From Brienomyrus brachyistius (lineage: Eukaryota > Chordata > Actinopteri > Osteoglossiformes > Mormyridae), in NCBI RefSeq assembly GCF_023856365.1, contig NC_064542.1, positions 11,491,863 through 11,555,862 on the forward strand: a stretch of 64,000 bases of DNA. Reading direction: 5' to 3'. Position 1 is the first letter of the stretch. Every line of letters begins with the position of its first letter. This document shows positions 47,612 to 62,100 of the stretch, in pieces. The notes under the pieces were generated by a model. That model made no database searches. It was not told the DNA's origin and worked only from the letters and a program-made list of their open reading frames with translations. A program made the translations under genes and the position numbers.

Positions 47612-49595
47612 TTTGAGATGCGTCTTGTTCGAAATCAGATTTGTTTTGAACTGATACTGGTGCCTACAGCAGAATTTATACCTTCAGAATGATGACATCA
47701 GAGTTGTCACGGTAACATTGTGTTCTAGAATTCAACTGTAGGTGCCATATTTGGTCAGTGGTTCAATTTTTTTTAATTCTCTGCATTTTTTATATGCTTT
47801 ATTCAGCTCATATTCTGCAGCATATATTGTATGAATTTTCATATTTACCTTAATTAGTTTACTCGCAGATAATATTCTGTACTTGCAAACAATGCAGAAA
47901 CCTACCAAACATTGCCGGGCCGTTCCTGTGCTCACAGAGCGTAGTGAGCTTTACTTTACTCAGGAGGAGGACAGGCTCACATTTTCTGACCGTGGCCATG
48001 CTGTGCTATATTGTGAAAGGTGCTGAACTTAGTGATGAGACAGTTAATACCCAGATTCGGGAGATCGCCTCCTCAAAGTGAGGCCCAGTGACTTCAAGCT
48101 GGGAATCGGGGCTTGCTAAGTTCATGCAATATCATGTGACCGATGACTTCCGATTCATCCTGAGGTGTAAGAGGCTTTGAATCCTATTGGCTCTTCAAAA
48201 CTTTTATATAAGTGAGATGATTCTAATTAGCAATGGTAGTGGAGGCCAGTTTAACCAAAGAACCAACCGCCAGATGATGGGTCACAGCAAGGAGGGGTAT
48301 GGGGTTGGGTATCAGTGTTTGGGTACATTAAATGGAGGTGAGATAAAACATTTGGTAAGGTTTAGCAGCATCTGTAATATCCCTGCATTGTAGGCAGAGC
48401 TTTCTGGATAGATTCTGGACACACACACCCCTCTATTGGACAAATTGATTCAGAAAATGGATGGATGGAATGCAGTGTTTTTCATGTGTTTTCATGAGTG
48501 GAAGTGAACTTTTACAGAACTGAGTATTTGAGTAAGTAGGAGAAAAATCCATTTTTGATTAATCTTATTGCCTGTATTTTTGCCCCTTATTTTGAGCTGT
48601 TTTAAATGCTGCACTGTTCAGTTGCAAATGGTAGGTCCCTCTGAATCCCATCTTCGCTTTACTCCACCTCCTGTTATTCACAGGTATCTGACTCTCGAAT
48701 CCGGCTGAAATGATCCCAGTCGATTTTCCAATCTCCGCCTTTTCTATTTGGCAGAATGCACAGCCTGGATCCAAGCTGCCTTCCTTCCCAGTTGGAGTAA
48801 CAGTTGGCTCCACCTGACACTATACCATTTAAACCCCAGCTGATCACAGAGCTTATTGCAGGATGTGCGTTTGTTCCTCTCCATGTGTTGTGGGGCTGCC
48901 ATGCCTAACTCCTATAGTAAGGAGAAGGTCATAAACTTGTGTTCTTATATTTTAATAATTCTGAAATGGGTAAGAAATGAGCAGCAGGACGATATAGAGC
49001 TAAAAGTTGCGATTTTTCTAGCACTACGATGTAACCCAAGGAGAAAGGCAGCACTGCCTTGCTGAATGTGATTTCTGTGGCAAAAAGATGGTGATATTGC
49101 TGGCAAGCGGTCTTTTTATTAAACTCAAATGTAACTCTGTCAAAGTACAATTTTACCAGGGTCCGTTAAATGAACCCCCCAGAAGACAGAATGAAGCTGT
49201 AATTCATACAGGTGGCAAAACTAAAATGTCTCTTGGTAATTTCATCAGGGCAGTGATGAAATTACAAATGTGCATGTTTTTGGCGAGTGATGGATGAGGT
49301 GATATGAAACATGCAGTTGTCTATAATCGCTGCAGCTTTGGGGAAAGACTAGCATCCCTTTAAAATTCATTACATTAGGATGGCAGGCAGAGGTCACTGC
49401 AGTTTGGACGTGCCAGGAACAGACGAATAAAGCCAAGTAGAATGTATGGAACTTCCAGTCTTTCAGTAATATTTCACAGAGTAAGGCATAACTAAACGCA
49501 CTGCTGAGAAAATGAGTGTAGAGGATTACAGTAGTATAATGCTAATCCCTACTATATACACTCCATATACGATACACATTTAATATACATTTATT

Positions 49596-52500
49596 GCTGC
49601 TGTGTTTTACAACTGGACATGGGGTGGGTTCTTTTTCCCTGTGGGTAAGGAAAGGAGGAGAGGGTTTGTTTGAGAACTTGAATGTTTAATTTTAATTTTA
49701 CCAGGGTGACTGCTAGCAGCATGTAACTCTTCATGGAGGACGCGGAGGTGACTGTTTGGAATTTTATCATTTGACGTGATCCCCTACAGGCTGCTGGGCT
49801 ACAGACACTGAGGGTCTGGTAACCTGGGTTATACTGTGGGATTTAAAAGGGTCTATGTTTCTTTGTTGATTGTTTCTTTGTACCTGTAGCATTGGAACGC
49901 TTCCTCTTGGTGTTGCTGTGCTGCGAGGGCATTAAGCATTCCTGCAAAGGACCAGACTAGCCACTGTTTTAGGTTTATTTGATAGGCTTGTAAGTTATAA
50001 GTGTAATTGTAGTATTGTATTTTGGGCGGTGGACATCGGCCGCTACCCTCTTATGTTTGTACATGGGATCTTTCTGTACAAGGCCGGATCCGCACAGGCT
50101 TTTGCTCTCTGCTGTTGGGGTGCCACACTGAGCGGACACTGTACTGTTGTGTGTAGTGTTTGTCGTGTTGCATGCTGTGTGGTTTTGCTCTTTGTCACCA
50201 GGGCCCTCCTGAGCTGAGAGCTGCGCGTGCCGATCTGACCTTACTATCTGGAGGATAGTCAGCCGCCCCCCCCCCCAGCAACCTTCTTTGTTTGTCTAAT
50301 TGATTTCAGATATTTGTAATAAAGTGGATTGGCTTTTATTTTTACATGCCTCTTTGTTGTCCCTTTGTGGGGAGGGTTCGAACTTAGCCACGTTACAGAA
50401 GGAACGTTAGGTGTTCCTCCTGCCCTTACCAGGCAGTGGCGTAGTCAGAGCAGTGTGGGTATTCTGTGCTTTGGGCCACAAGAAAGCACCGAAATGTTTT
50501 AAAGAAACTTTAGCGTTAACTTAAAATAAAAAAGAATCAAGGAATAACCCTGTTAATTCTTGTTTAAATTAACGGAAGAGAGTCGGCTCTTTAAAGAACT
50601 GTGTGGCTCTATGCGCATGCGCTACATGAGAGCGAGCCAGAGAGGAGAGCGCATTCGCTAATTTAATCAAGAATTAACCGCGTTATTCCTTGATTCTTGT
50701 TGAAATGCTTAGAGCGTTTTAATTTATTATTCACATTAGCAGAAAAGTGCTTCGTTACTTAATCCCCTATAACCATAACGTTTATTTGAAATAACAGGCG
50801 CTCCTCTGGTGTCGCCATTTTGAAACGGGCTGACCACTTCGGTCTATCGTTTCGACCGCTTTTTTCAAACAGACCTGCCGATTATGGCCGAGCTCTGGGA
50901 CTCGCTCATTTCGCTGTTTAAATGCTTTCTTCAACCTAACACCGGTAAATACCGCTAAAGTTTTCCCTTCTAATTATTTAAGCATGTTGATTAAATGTAA
51001 TGAGTTTAAGTGCTTTCTTTTAAAACGACGTGCTGTATGTTAATTGGTTTCGCTTGTGCTTGTTTAAACTCGGCATTTGCTCTTCTGCTGCTTTCGGGCA
51101 TGTTTGTACTTGTTTAAAATCCGCCTGCTTTTCTTTTAAAATAAAGCTAAAGTTTTTCTTAAACATTTTGGTGCTTGCTTTTAAAATACGCCGTGGCGCT
51201 TGTGCTTACTCCTAACAACACATGGCTGCGGCCGGACGGGTCCCCGCTGGACGTGTATCTTACATTCATTCCGTTATATGTGTTATTCCTTAAAAACGTA
51301 ATTAAAAATACAACATAAATACATGTAATGCATTTTCATTCTATTAAGGTTTAAAGGCAACCCTTATCACCCAAACCCCCTATCGGCAACACGTGTAATG
51401 GACATTTGGAATATTCCTGACATTTAACATCACCTACTCACATTCAATTGAAAACACCTGTCTCTTCTTCGTTTTTAATGATTTATTTACAAGTATTTAC
51501 ATAAGTAGTACTGATAGTGTTCTATGTCCAGTCTCATCTCATGCCTTGCTCTTCTCCACCATTGCCTTGTACTCCTCCTCCACCATTGCCTTGTACGTCT
51601 CCTTCACCATTGCCTTGTACTCCTCCTCCACCATTGTCTTGTACTCCTCCTCCACCATTGCCTTGTACTCCTCCTCCAGTATTGCCTTGTACTCCTCCTC
51701 CTCCATTGCCTTGTACTCCTCCTCCTCCATTGCCTTGTACTCCTCCTCCACCATTGCCTTGTACTCCTCCTCCTCCATTGCCTTGTACTCCTCCTCCAGT
51801 ATTGCCTTGTACTCCTCCTCCTCCATTGCCTTGTACTCCTCCTCCTCCATTGCCTTGTACTCCTCCTCCTCCATTGCCTTGTACTTTTCCTCCATTGCCT
51901 TGCACTTTTCCTCCATTGCCTTGCACTCCTCCTCCATTGCCTTGCACTCCTCCTCCATTGCCTTGCACTCCTCCTCCATTGCCTTGCTCTTCTCCACCAT
52001 TGCCATGCTCTTCTCCAAAATTGCCTTGTACTCCTCCTCCTCCATTGCCTTGTACTCCTCCTCCTCCTCCTCCATTGCCGTGTACTCCTCCTCCTCCATT
52101 GCCGTGTACTCCTCCTCCTCCATTGCCATGTACTCCTCCAACACTGCCTTGTACTCCTCCAACACTGCCTTGTACTCCTCCTCCACCGCCACTGTCTGGC
52201 TCTCCTCCACCACCTTTGCCTGGCTCTCTACTACCATTGCCTTTTTTCCTTTCCCTTTTTTTGCAAAAAGCTTCTTTAGCCAGGATTTCTTTTTCTTTCC
52301 TCCTTTGTCCTTCCTTTCTAGGGCTTCCCCAGCGTCGTTTGGTTCCGCTGGCGGCCTAAAGCAATTCAGAAAAATCCACTTCATTTTGAGATGCGTCTTG
52401 TTCGAAATCAGATTTGTTTTGAACTGATACTGGTGCCTACAGCAGAATTTATACCTTCAGAATGATGACATCAGAGTTGTCACGGTAACATTGTGTTCTA

Positions 52501-54368
52501 GAATTCAACTGTAGGTGCCATATTTGGTCAGTGGTTCAATTTTTTTTAATTCTCTGCATTTTTTATATGCTTTATTCAGCTCATATTCTGCAGCATATAT
52601 TGTATGAATTTTCATATTTACCTTAATTAGTTTACTCGCAGATAATATTCTGTACTTGCAAACAATGCAGAAACCTACCAAACATTGCCAGGCCGTTCCT
52701 GTGCTCACAGAGCGTAGTGAGCTTTACTTTACTCAGGAGGAGGACAGGCTCACATTTTCTGACCGTGGCCATGCTGTGCTATATTGTGAAAGGTGCTGAA
52801 CTTAGTGATGAGACAGTTAATACCCAGATTCGGGAGATCGCCTCCTCAAAGTGAGGCCCAGTGACTTCAAGCTGGGAATCGGGGCTTGCTAAGTTCATGC
52901 AATATCATGTGACCGATGACTTCCGATTCATCCTGAGGTGTAAGAGGCTTTGAATCCTATTGGCTCTTCAAAACTTTTATATAAGTGAGATGATTCTAAT
53001 TAGCAATGGTAGTGGAGGCCAGTTTAACCAAAGAACCAACCGCCAGATGATGGGTCACAGCAAGGAGGGGTATGGGGTTGGGTATCAGTGTTTGGGTACA
53101 TTAAATGGAGGTGAGATAAAACATTTGGTAAGGTTTAGCAGCATCTGTAATATCCCTGCATTGTAGGCAGAGCTTTCTGGATAGATTCTGGACACACACA
53201 CCCCTCTATTGGACAAATTGATTCAGAAAATGGATGGATGGAATGCAGTGTTTTTCATGTGTTTTCATGAGTGGAAGTGAACTTTTACAGAACTGAGTAT
53301 TTGAGTAAGTAGGAGAAAAATCCATTTTTGATTAATCTTATTGCCTGTATTTTTGCCCCTTATTTTGAGCTGTTTTAAATGCTGCACTGTTCAGTTGCAA
53401 ATGGTAGGTCCCTCTGAATCCCATCTTCGCTTTACTCCACCTCCTGTTATTCACAGGTATCTGACTCTCGAATCCGGCTGAAATGATCCCAGTCGATTTT
53501 CCAATCTCCGCCTTTTCTATTTGGCAGAATGCACAGCCTGGATCCAAGCTGCCTTCCTTCCCAGTTGGAGTAACAGTTGGCTCCACCTGACACTATACCA
53601 TTTAAACCCCAGCTGATCACAGAGCTTATTGCAGGATGTGCGTTTGTTCCTCTCCATGTGTTGTGGGGCTGCCATGCCTAACTCCTATAGTAAGGAGAAG
53701 GTCATAAACTTGTGTTCTTATATTTTAATAATTCTGAAATGGGTAAGAAATGAGCAGCAGGACGATATAGAGCTAAAAGTTGCGATTTTTCTAGCACTAC
53801 GATGTAACCCAAGGAGAAAGGCAGCACTGCCTTGCTGAATGTGATTTCTGTGGCAAAAAGATGGTGATATTGCTGGCAAGCGGTCTTTTTATTAAACTCA
53901 AATGTAACTCTGTCAAAGTACAATTTTACCAGGGTCCGTTAAATGAACCCCCCAGAAGACAGAATGAAGCTGTAATTCATACAGGTGGCAAAACTAAAAT
54001 GTCTCTTGGTAATTTCATCAGGGCAGTGATGAAATTACAAATGTGCATGTTTTTGGCGAGTGATGGATGAGGTGATATGAAACATGCAGTTGTCTATAAT
54101 CGCTGCAGCTTTGGGGAAAGACTAGCATCCCTTTAAAATTCATTACATTAGGATGGCAGGCAGAGGTCACTGCAGTTTGGACGTGCCAGGAACAGACGAA
54201 TAAAGCCAAGTAGAATGTATGGAACTTCCAGTCTTTCAGTAATATTTCACAGAGTAAGGCATAACTAAACGCACTGCTGAGAAAATGAGTGTAGAGGATT
54301 ACAGTAGTATAATGCTAATCCCTACTATATACACTCCATATACGATACACATTTAATATACATTTATT
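49596..54368. repeat. Tandem array unit, copy 3 (4.77 kb)
   Basis: Nearly identical to copies 2 and 4. One private change seen is GCCAGG for GCCGGG near 52689. Confidence 0.97.
51539..52384 (-). CDS. Acidic-repeat protein, array copy 3 (281 aa)
   Basis: Same length as copy 1, differing from it mainly by the YKTM unit. TATA box at 52448-52453; AATAAA at 51482-51487. Confidence 0.6.
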   Translation of the reverse strand: MKWIFLNCFRPPAEPNDAGEALERKDKGGKKKKSWLKKLFAKKGKGKKAMVVESQAKVVEESQTVAVEEEYKAVLEEYKAVLEEYMAMEEEEYTAMEEEEYTAMEEEEEEYKAMEEEEYKAILEKSMAMVEKSKAMEEECKAMEEECKAMEEECKAMEEKCKAMEEKYKAMEEEEYKAMEEEEYKAMEEEEYKAILEEEYKAMEEEEYKAMVEEEYKAMEEEEYKAMEEEEYKAILEEEYKAMVEEEYKTMVEEEYKAMVKETYKAMVEEEYKAMVEKSKA

Positions 54369-57300
54369 GCTGCTGTGTTTTACAACTGGACATGGGGTGG
54401 GTTCTTTTTCCCTGTGGGTAAGGAAAGGAGGAGAGGGTTTGTTTGAGAACTTGAATGTTTAATTTTAATTTTACCAGGGTGACTGCTAGCAGCATGTAAC
54501 TCTTCATGGAGGACGCGGAGGTGACTGTTTGGAATTTTATCATTTGACGTGATCCCCTACAGGCTGCTGGGCTACAGACACTGAGGGTCTGGTAACCTGG
54601 GTTATACTGTGGGATTTAAAAGGGTCTATGTTTCTTTGTTGATTGTTTCTTTGTACCTGTAGCATTGGAACGCTTCCTCTTGGTGTTGCTGTGCTGCGAG
54701 GGCATTAAGCATTCCTGCAAAGGACCAGACTAGCCACTGTTTTAGGTTTATTTGATAGGCTTGTAAGTTATAAGTGTAATTGTAGTATTGTATTTTGGGC
54801 GGTGGACATCGGCCGCTACCCTCTTATGTTTGTACATGGGATCTTTCTGTACAAGGCCGGATCCGCACAGGCTTTTGCTCTCTGCTGTTGGGGTGCCACA
54901 CTGAGCGGACACTGTACTGTTGTGTGTAGTGTTTGTCGTGTTGCATGCTGTGTGGTTTTGCTCTTTGTCACCAGGGCCCTCCTGAGCTGAGAGCTGCGCG
55001 TGCCGATCTGACCTTACTATCTGGAGGATAGTCAGCCGCCCCCCCCCCCCCAGCAACCTTCTTTGTTTGTCTAATTGATTTCAGATATTTGTAATAAAGT
55101 GGATTGGCTTTTATTTTTACATGCCTCTTTGTTGTCCCTTTGTGGGGAGGGTTCGAACTTAGCCACGTTACAGAAGGAACGTTAGGTGTTCCTCCTGCCC
55201 TTACCAGGCAGTGGCGTAGTCAGAGCAGTGTGGGTATTCTGTGCTTTGGGCCACAAGAAAGCACCGAAATGTTTTAAAGAAACTTTAGCGTTAACTTAAA
55301 ATAAAAAAAGAATCAAGGAATAACCCTGTTAATTCTTGTTTAAATTAACGGAAGAGAGTCGGCTCTTTAAAGAACTGTGTGGCTCTATGCGCATGCGCTA
55401 CATGAGAGCGAGCCAGAGAGGAGAGCGCATTCGCTAATTTAATCAAGAATTAACCGCGTTATTCCTTGATTCTTGTTGAAATGCTTAGAGCGTTTTAATT
55501 TATTATTCACATTAGCAGAAAAGTGCTTCGTTACTTAATCCCCTATAACCATAACGTTTATTTGAAATAACAGGCGCTCCTCTGGTGTCGCCATTTTGAA
55601 ACGGGCTGACCACTTCGGTCTATCGTTTCGACCGCTTTTTTCAAACAGACCTGCCGATTATGGCCGAGCTCTGGGACTCGCTCATTTCGCTGTTTAAATG
55701 CTTTCTTCAACCTAACACCGGTAAATACCGCTAAAGTTTTCCCTTCTAATTATTTAAGCATGTTGATTAAATGTAATGAGTTTAAGTGCTTTCTTTTAAA
55801 ACGACGTGCTGTATGTTAATTGGTTTCGCTTGTGCTTGTTTAAACTCGGCATTTGCTCTTCTGCTGCTTTCGGGCATGTTTGTACTTGTTTAAAATCCGC
55901 CTGCTTTTCTTTTAAAATAAAGCTAATGTTTTTCTTAAACATTTTGGTGCTTGCTTTTAAAATACGCCGTGGCGCTTGTGCTTACTCCTAACAACACATG
56001 GCTGCGGCCGGACGGGTCCCCGCTGGACGTGTATCTTACATTCATTCCGTTATATGTGTTATTCCTTAAAAACGTAATTAAAAATACAATATAAATACAT
56101 GTAATGCATTTTCATTCTATTAAGGTTTAAAGGCAACCCTTATCACCCAAACCCCCTATCGGCAACACGTGTAATGGACATTTGGAATATTCCTGACATT
56201 TAACATCACCTACTCACATTCAATTGAAAACACCTGTCTCTTCTTCGTTTTTAATGATTTATTTACAAGTATTTACATAAGTAGTACTGATAGTGTTCTA
56301 TGTCCAGTCTCATCTCATGCCTTGCTCTTCTCCACCATTGCCTTGTACTCCTCCTCCACCATTGCCTTGTACGTCTCCTTCACCATTGCCTTGTACTCCT
56401 CCTCCACCATTGTCTTGTACTCCTCCTCCACCATTGCCTTGTACTCCTCCTCCAGTATTGCCTTGTACTCCTCCTCCTCCATTGCCTTGTACTCCTCCTC
56501 CTCCATTGCCTTGTACTCCTCCTCCACCATTGCCTTGTACTCCTCCTCCTCCATTGCCTTGTACTCCTCCTCCAGTATTGCCTTGTACTCCTCCTCCTCC
56601 ATTGCCTTGTACTCCTCCTCCTCCATTGCCTTGTACTCCTCCTCCTCCATTGCCTTGTACTTTTCCTCCATTGCCTTGCACTTTTCCTCCATTGCCTTGC
56701 ACTCCTCCTCCATTGCCTTGCACTCCTCCTCCATTGCCTTGCACTCCTCCTCCATTGCCTTGCTCTTCTCCACCATTGCCATGCTCTTCTCCAAAATTGC
56801 CTTGTACTCCTCCTCCTCCATTGCCTTGTACTCCTCCTCCTCCATTGCCGTGTACTCCTCCTCCTCCATTGCCGTGTACTCCTCCTCCTCCATTGCCATG
56901 TACTCCTCCAACACTGCCTTGTACTCCTCCAACACTGCCTTGTACTCCTCCTCCACCGCCACTGTCTGGCTCTCCTCCACCACCTTTGCCTGGCTCTCTA
57001 CTACCATTGCCTTTTTTCCTTTCCCTTTTTTTGCAAAAAGCTTCTTTAGCCAGGATTTCTTTTTCTTTCCTCCTTTGTCCTTCCTTTCTAGGGCTTCCCC
57101 AGCGTCGTTTGGTTCCGCTGGCGGCCTAAAGCAATTCAGAAAAATCCACTTCATTTTGAGATGCGTCTTGTTCGAAATCAGATTTGTTTTGAACTGATAC
57201 TGGTGCCTACAGCAGAATTTATACCTTCAGAATGATGACATCAGAGTTGTCACGGTAACATTGTGTTCTAGAATTCAACTGTAGGTGCCATATTTGGTCA

Positions 57301-59138
57301 GTGGTTCAATTTTTTTTAATTCTCTGCATTTTTTATATGCTTTATTCAGCTCATATTCTGCAGCATATATTGTATGAATTTTCATATTTACCTTAATTAG
57401 TTTACTCGCAGATAATATTCTGTACTTGCAAACAATGCAGAAACCTACCAAACATTGCCGGGCCGTTCCTGTGCTCACAGAGCGTAGTGAGCTTTACTTT
57501 ACTCAGGAGGAGGACAGGCTCACATTTTCTGACCGTGGCCATGCTGTGCTATATTGTGAAAGGTGCTGAACTTAGTGATGAGACAGTTAATACCCAGATT
57601 CGGGAGATCGCCTCCTCAAAGTGAGGCCCAGTGACTTCAAGCTGGGAATCGGGGCTTGCTAAGTTCATGCAATATCATGTGACCGATGACTTCCGATTCA
57701 TCCTGAGGTGTAAGAGGCTTTGAATCCTATTGGCTCTTCAAAACTTTTATATAAGTGAGATGATTCTAATTAGCAATGGTAGTGGAGGCCAGTTTAACCA
57801 AAGAACCAACCGCCAGATGATGGGTCACAGCAAGGAGGGGTATGGGGTTGGGTATCAGTGTTTGGGTACATTAAATGGAGGTGAGATAAAACATTTGGTA
57901 AGGTTTAGCAGCATCTGTAATATCCCTGCATTGTAGGCAGAGCTTTCTGGATAGATTCTGGACACACACACCCCTCTATTGGACAAATTGATTCAGAAAA
58001 TGGATGGATGGAATGCAGTGTTTTTCATGTGTTTTCATGAGTGGAAGTGAACTTTTACAGAACTGAGTATTTGAGTAAGTAGGAGAAAAATCCATTTTTG
58101 ATTAATCTTATTGCCTGTATTTTTGCCCCTTATTTTGAGCTGTTTTAAATGCTGCACTGTTCAGTTGCAAATGGTAGGTCCCTCTGAATCCCATCTTCGC
58201 TTTACTCCACCTCCTGTTATTCACAGGTATCTGACTCTCGAATCCGGCTGAAATGATCCCAGTCGATTTTCCAATCTCCGCCTTTTCTATTTGGCAGAAT
58301 GCACAGCCTGGATCCAAGCTGCCTTCCTTCCCAGTTGGAGTAACAGTTGGCTCCACCTGACACTATACCATTTAAACCCCAGCTGATCACAGAGCTTATT
58401 GCAGGATGTGCGTTTGTTCCTCTCCATGTGTTGTGGGGCTGCCATGCCTAACTCCTATAGTAAGGAGAAGGTCATAAACTTGTGTTCTTATATTTTAATA
58501 ATTCTGAAATGGGTAAGAAATGAGCAGCAGGACGATATAGAGCTAAAAGTTGCGATTTTTCTAGCACTACGATGTAACCCAAGGAGAAAGGCAGCACTGC
58601 CTTGCTGAATGTGATTTCTGTGGCAAAAAGATGGTGATATTGCTGGCAAGCGGTCTTTTTATTAAACTCAAATGTAACTCTGTCAAAGTACAATTTTACC
58701 AGGGTCCGTTAAATGAACCCCCCAGAAGACAGAATGAAGCTGTAATTCATACAGGTGGCAAAACTAAAATGTCTCTTGGTAATTTCATCAGGGCAGTGAT
58801 GAAATTACAAATGTGCATGTTTTTGGCGAGTGATGGATGAGGTGATATGAAACATGCAGTTGTCTATAATCGCTGCAGCTTTGGGGAAAGACTAGCATCC
58901 CTTTAAAATTCATTACATTAGGATGGCAGGCAGAGGTCACTGCAGTTTGGACGTGCCAGGAACAGACGAATAAAGCCAAGTAGAATGTATGGAACTTCCA
59001 GTCTTTCAGTAATATTTCACAGAGTAAGGCATAACTAAACGCACTGCTGAGAAAATGAGTGTAGAGGATTACAGTAGTATAATGCTAATCCCTACTATAT
59101 ACACTCCATATACGATACACATTTAATATACATTTATT
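54369..59138. repeat. Tandem array unit, copy 4 (4.77 kb)
   Basis: Nearly identical to copies 3 and 5. Private changes include AAGCTAATG for AAGCTAAAG near 55927 and a 6-base deletion in the repeat gene. Confidence 0.97.
56315..57154 (-). CDS. Acidic-repeat protein, array copy 4 (279 aa)
   Basis: Two glutamates shorter than copy 3: TAMEEEEYKAM replaces TAMEEEEEEYKAM, a 6-base in-frame deletion. TATA box at 57218-57223; AATAAA at 56258-56263. Confidence 0.6.
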   Translation of the reverse strand: MKWIFLNCFRPPAEPNDAGEALERKDKGGKKKKSWLKKLFAKKGKGKKAMVVESQAKVVEESQTVAVEEEYKAVLEEYKAVLEEYMAMEEEEYTAMEEEEYTAMEEEEYKAMEEEEYKAILEKSMAMVEKSKAMEEECKAMEEECKAMEEECKAMEEKCKAMEEKYKAMEEEEYKAMEEEEYKAMEEEEYKAILEEEYKAMEEEEYKAMVEEEYKAMEEEEYKAMEEEEYKAILEEEYKAMVEEEYKTMVEEEYKAMVKETYKAMVEEEYKAMVEKSKA

Positions 59139-62100
59139 GCTGCTGTGTTTTACAACTGGACATGGGGTGGGTTCTTTTTCCCTGTGGGTAAGGAAAGGAG
59201 GAGAGGGTTTGTTTGAGAACTTGAATGTTTAATTTTAATTTTACCAGGGTGACTGCTAGCAGCATGTAACTCTTCATGGAGGACGCGGAGGTGACTGTTT
59301 GGAATTTTATCATTTGACGTGATCCCCTACAGGCTGCTGGGCTACAGACACTGAGGGTCTGGTAACCTGGGTTATACTGTGGGATTTAAAAGGGTCTATG
59401 TTTCTTTGTTGATTGTTTCTTTGTACCTGTAGCATTGGAACGCTTCCTCTTGGTGTTGCTGTGCTGCGAGGGCATTAAGCATTCCTGCAAAGGACCAGAC
59501 TAGCCACTGTTTTAGGTTTATTTGATAGGCTTGTAAGTTATAAGTGTAATTGTAGTATTGTATTTTGGGCGGTGGACATCGGCCGCTACCCTCTTATGTT
59601 TGTACATGGGATCTTTCTGTACAAGGCCGGATCCGCACAGGCTTTTGCTCTCTGCTGTTGGGGTGCCACACTGAGCGGACACTGTACTGTTGTGTGTAGT
59701 GTTTGTCGTGTTGCATGCTGTGTGGTTTTGCTCTTTGTCACCAGGGCCCTCCTGAGCTGAGAGCTGCGCGTGCCGATCTGACCTTACTATCTGGAGGATA
59801 GTCAGCCGCCCCCCCCCCCCCAGCAACCTTCTTTGTTTGTCTAATTGATTTCAGATATTTGTAATAAAGTGGATTGGCTTTTATTTTTACATGCCTCTTT
59901 GTTGTCCCTTTGTGGGGAGGGTTCGAACTTAGCCACGTTACAGAAGGAACGTTAGGTGTTCCTCCTGCCCTTACCAGGCAGTGGCGTAGTCAGAGCAGTG
60001 TGGGTATTCTGTGCTTTGGGCCACAAGAAAGCACCGAAATGTTTTAAAGAAACTTTAGCGTTAACTTAAAATAAAAAAAGAATCAAGGAATAACCCTGTT
60101 AATTCTTGTTTAAATTAACGGAAGAGAGTCGGCTCTTTAAAGAACTGTGTGGCTCTATGCGCATGCGCTACATGAGAGCGAGCCAGAGAGGAGAGCGCAT
60201 TCGCTAATTTAATCAAGAATTAACCGCGTTATTCCTTGATTCTTGTTGAAATGCTTAGAGCGTTTTAATTTATTATTCACATTAGCAGAAAAGTGCTTCG
60301 TTACTTAATCCCCTATAACCATAACGTTTATTTGAAATAACAGGCGCTCCTCTGGTGTCGCCATTTTGAAACGGGCTGACCACTTCGGTCTATCGTTTCG
60401 ACCGCTTTTTTCAAACAGACCTGCCGATTATGGCCGAGCTCTGGGACTCGCTCATTTCGCTGTTTAAATGCTTTCTTCAACCTAACACCGGTAAATACCG
60501 CTAAAGTTTTCCCTTCTAATTATTTAAGCATGTTGATTAAATGTAATGAGTTTAAGTGCTTTCTTTTAAAACGACGTGCTGTATGTTAATTGGTTTCGCT
60601 TGTGCTTGTTTAAACTCGGCATTTGCTCTTCTGCTGCTTTCGGGCATGTTTGTACTTGTTTAAAATCCGCCTGCTTTTCTTTTAAAATAAAGCTAAAGTT
60701 TTTCTTAAACATTTTGGTGCTTGCTTTTAAAATACGCCGTGGCGCTTGTGCTTACTCCTAACAACACATGGCTGCGGCCGGACGGGTCCCCGCTGGACGT
60801 GTATCTTACATTCATTCCGTTATATGTGTTATTCCTTAAAAACGTAATTAAAAATACAACATAAATACATGTAATGCATTTTCATTCTATTAAGGTTTAA
60901 AGGCAACCCTTATCACCCAAACCCCCTATCGGCAACACGTGTAATGGACATTTGGAATATTCCTGACATTTAACATCACCTACTCACATTCAATTGAAAA
61001 CACCTGTCTCTTCTTCGTTTTTAATGATTTATTTACAAGTATTTACATAAGTAGTACTGATAGTGTTCTATGTCCAGTCTCATCTCATGCCTTGCTCTTC
61101 TCCACCATTGCCTTGTACTCCTCCTCCACCATTGCCTTGTACGTCTCCTTCACCATTGCCTTGTACTCCTCCTCCACCATTGTCTTGTACTCCTCCTCCA
61201 CCATTGCCTTGTACTCCTCCTCCAGTATTGCCTTGTACTCCTCCTCCTCCATTGCCTTGTACTCCTCCTCCTCCATTGCCTTGTACTCCTCCTCCAGTAT
61301 TGCCTTGTACTCCTCCTCCTCCATTGCCTTGTACTCCTCCTCCTCCATTGCCTTGTACTCCTCCTCCTCCATTGCCTTGTACTTTTCCTCCATTGCCTTG
61401 CACTTTTCCTCCATTGCCTTGCACTCCTCCTCCATTGCCTTGCACTCCTCCTCCATTGCCTTGCACTCCTCCTCCATTGCCTTGCTCTTCTCCACCATTG
61501 CCATGCTCTTCTCCAAAATTGCCTTGTACTCCTCCTCCTCCATTGCCTTGTACTCCTCCTCCTCCATTGCCGTGTACTCCTCCTCCATTGCCGTGTACTC
61601 CTCCTCCTCCATTGCCATGTACTCCTCCAACACTGCCTTGTACTCCTCCAACACTGCCTTGTACTCCTCCTCCTCCATTGCCTTGTACTCCTCCTCCAGT
61701 ATTGCCTTGTACTCCTCCTCCTCCATTGCCTTGTACTCCTCCTCCATTGCCTTGTACTCCTCCTCCTCCATTGCCTTGTACTTTTCCTCCATTGCCTTGC
61801 ACTCCTCCTCCATTGCCTTGCACTCCTCCTCCATTGCCTTGCACTCCTCCTCCATTGCCTTGCTCTTCTCCACCATTGCCATGCTCTTCTCCAAAATTGC
61901 CTTGTACTCCTCCTCCTCCATTGCCTTGTACTCCTCCTCCTCCTCCTCCATTGCCGTGTACTCCTCCTCCTCCATTGCCGTGTACTCCTCCTCCTCCATT
62001 GCCATGTACTCCTCCAACACTGCCTTGTACTCCTCCAACACTGCCTTGTACTCCTCCTCCACCGCCACTGTCTGGCTCTCCTCCACCACCTTTGCCTGGC

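Larger units (their letters stand above)
44841..49595. repeat. Tandem array unit, copy 2 (4.76 kb)
   Basis: Nearly identical to the other copies. Its repeat gene lacks one 21-base unit, which explains most of its shorter length. Confidence 0.97.
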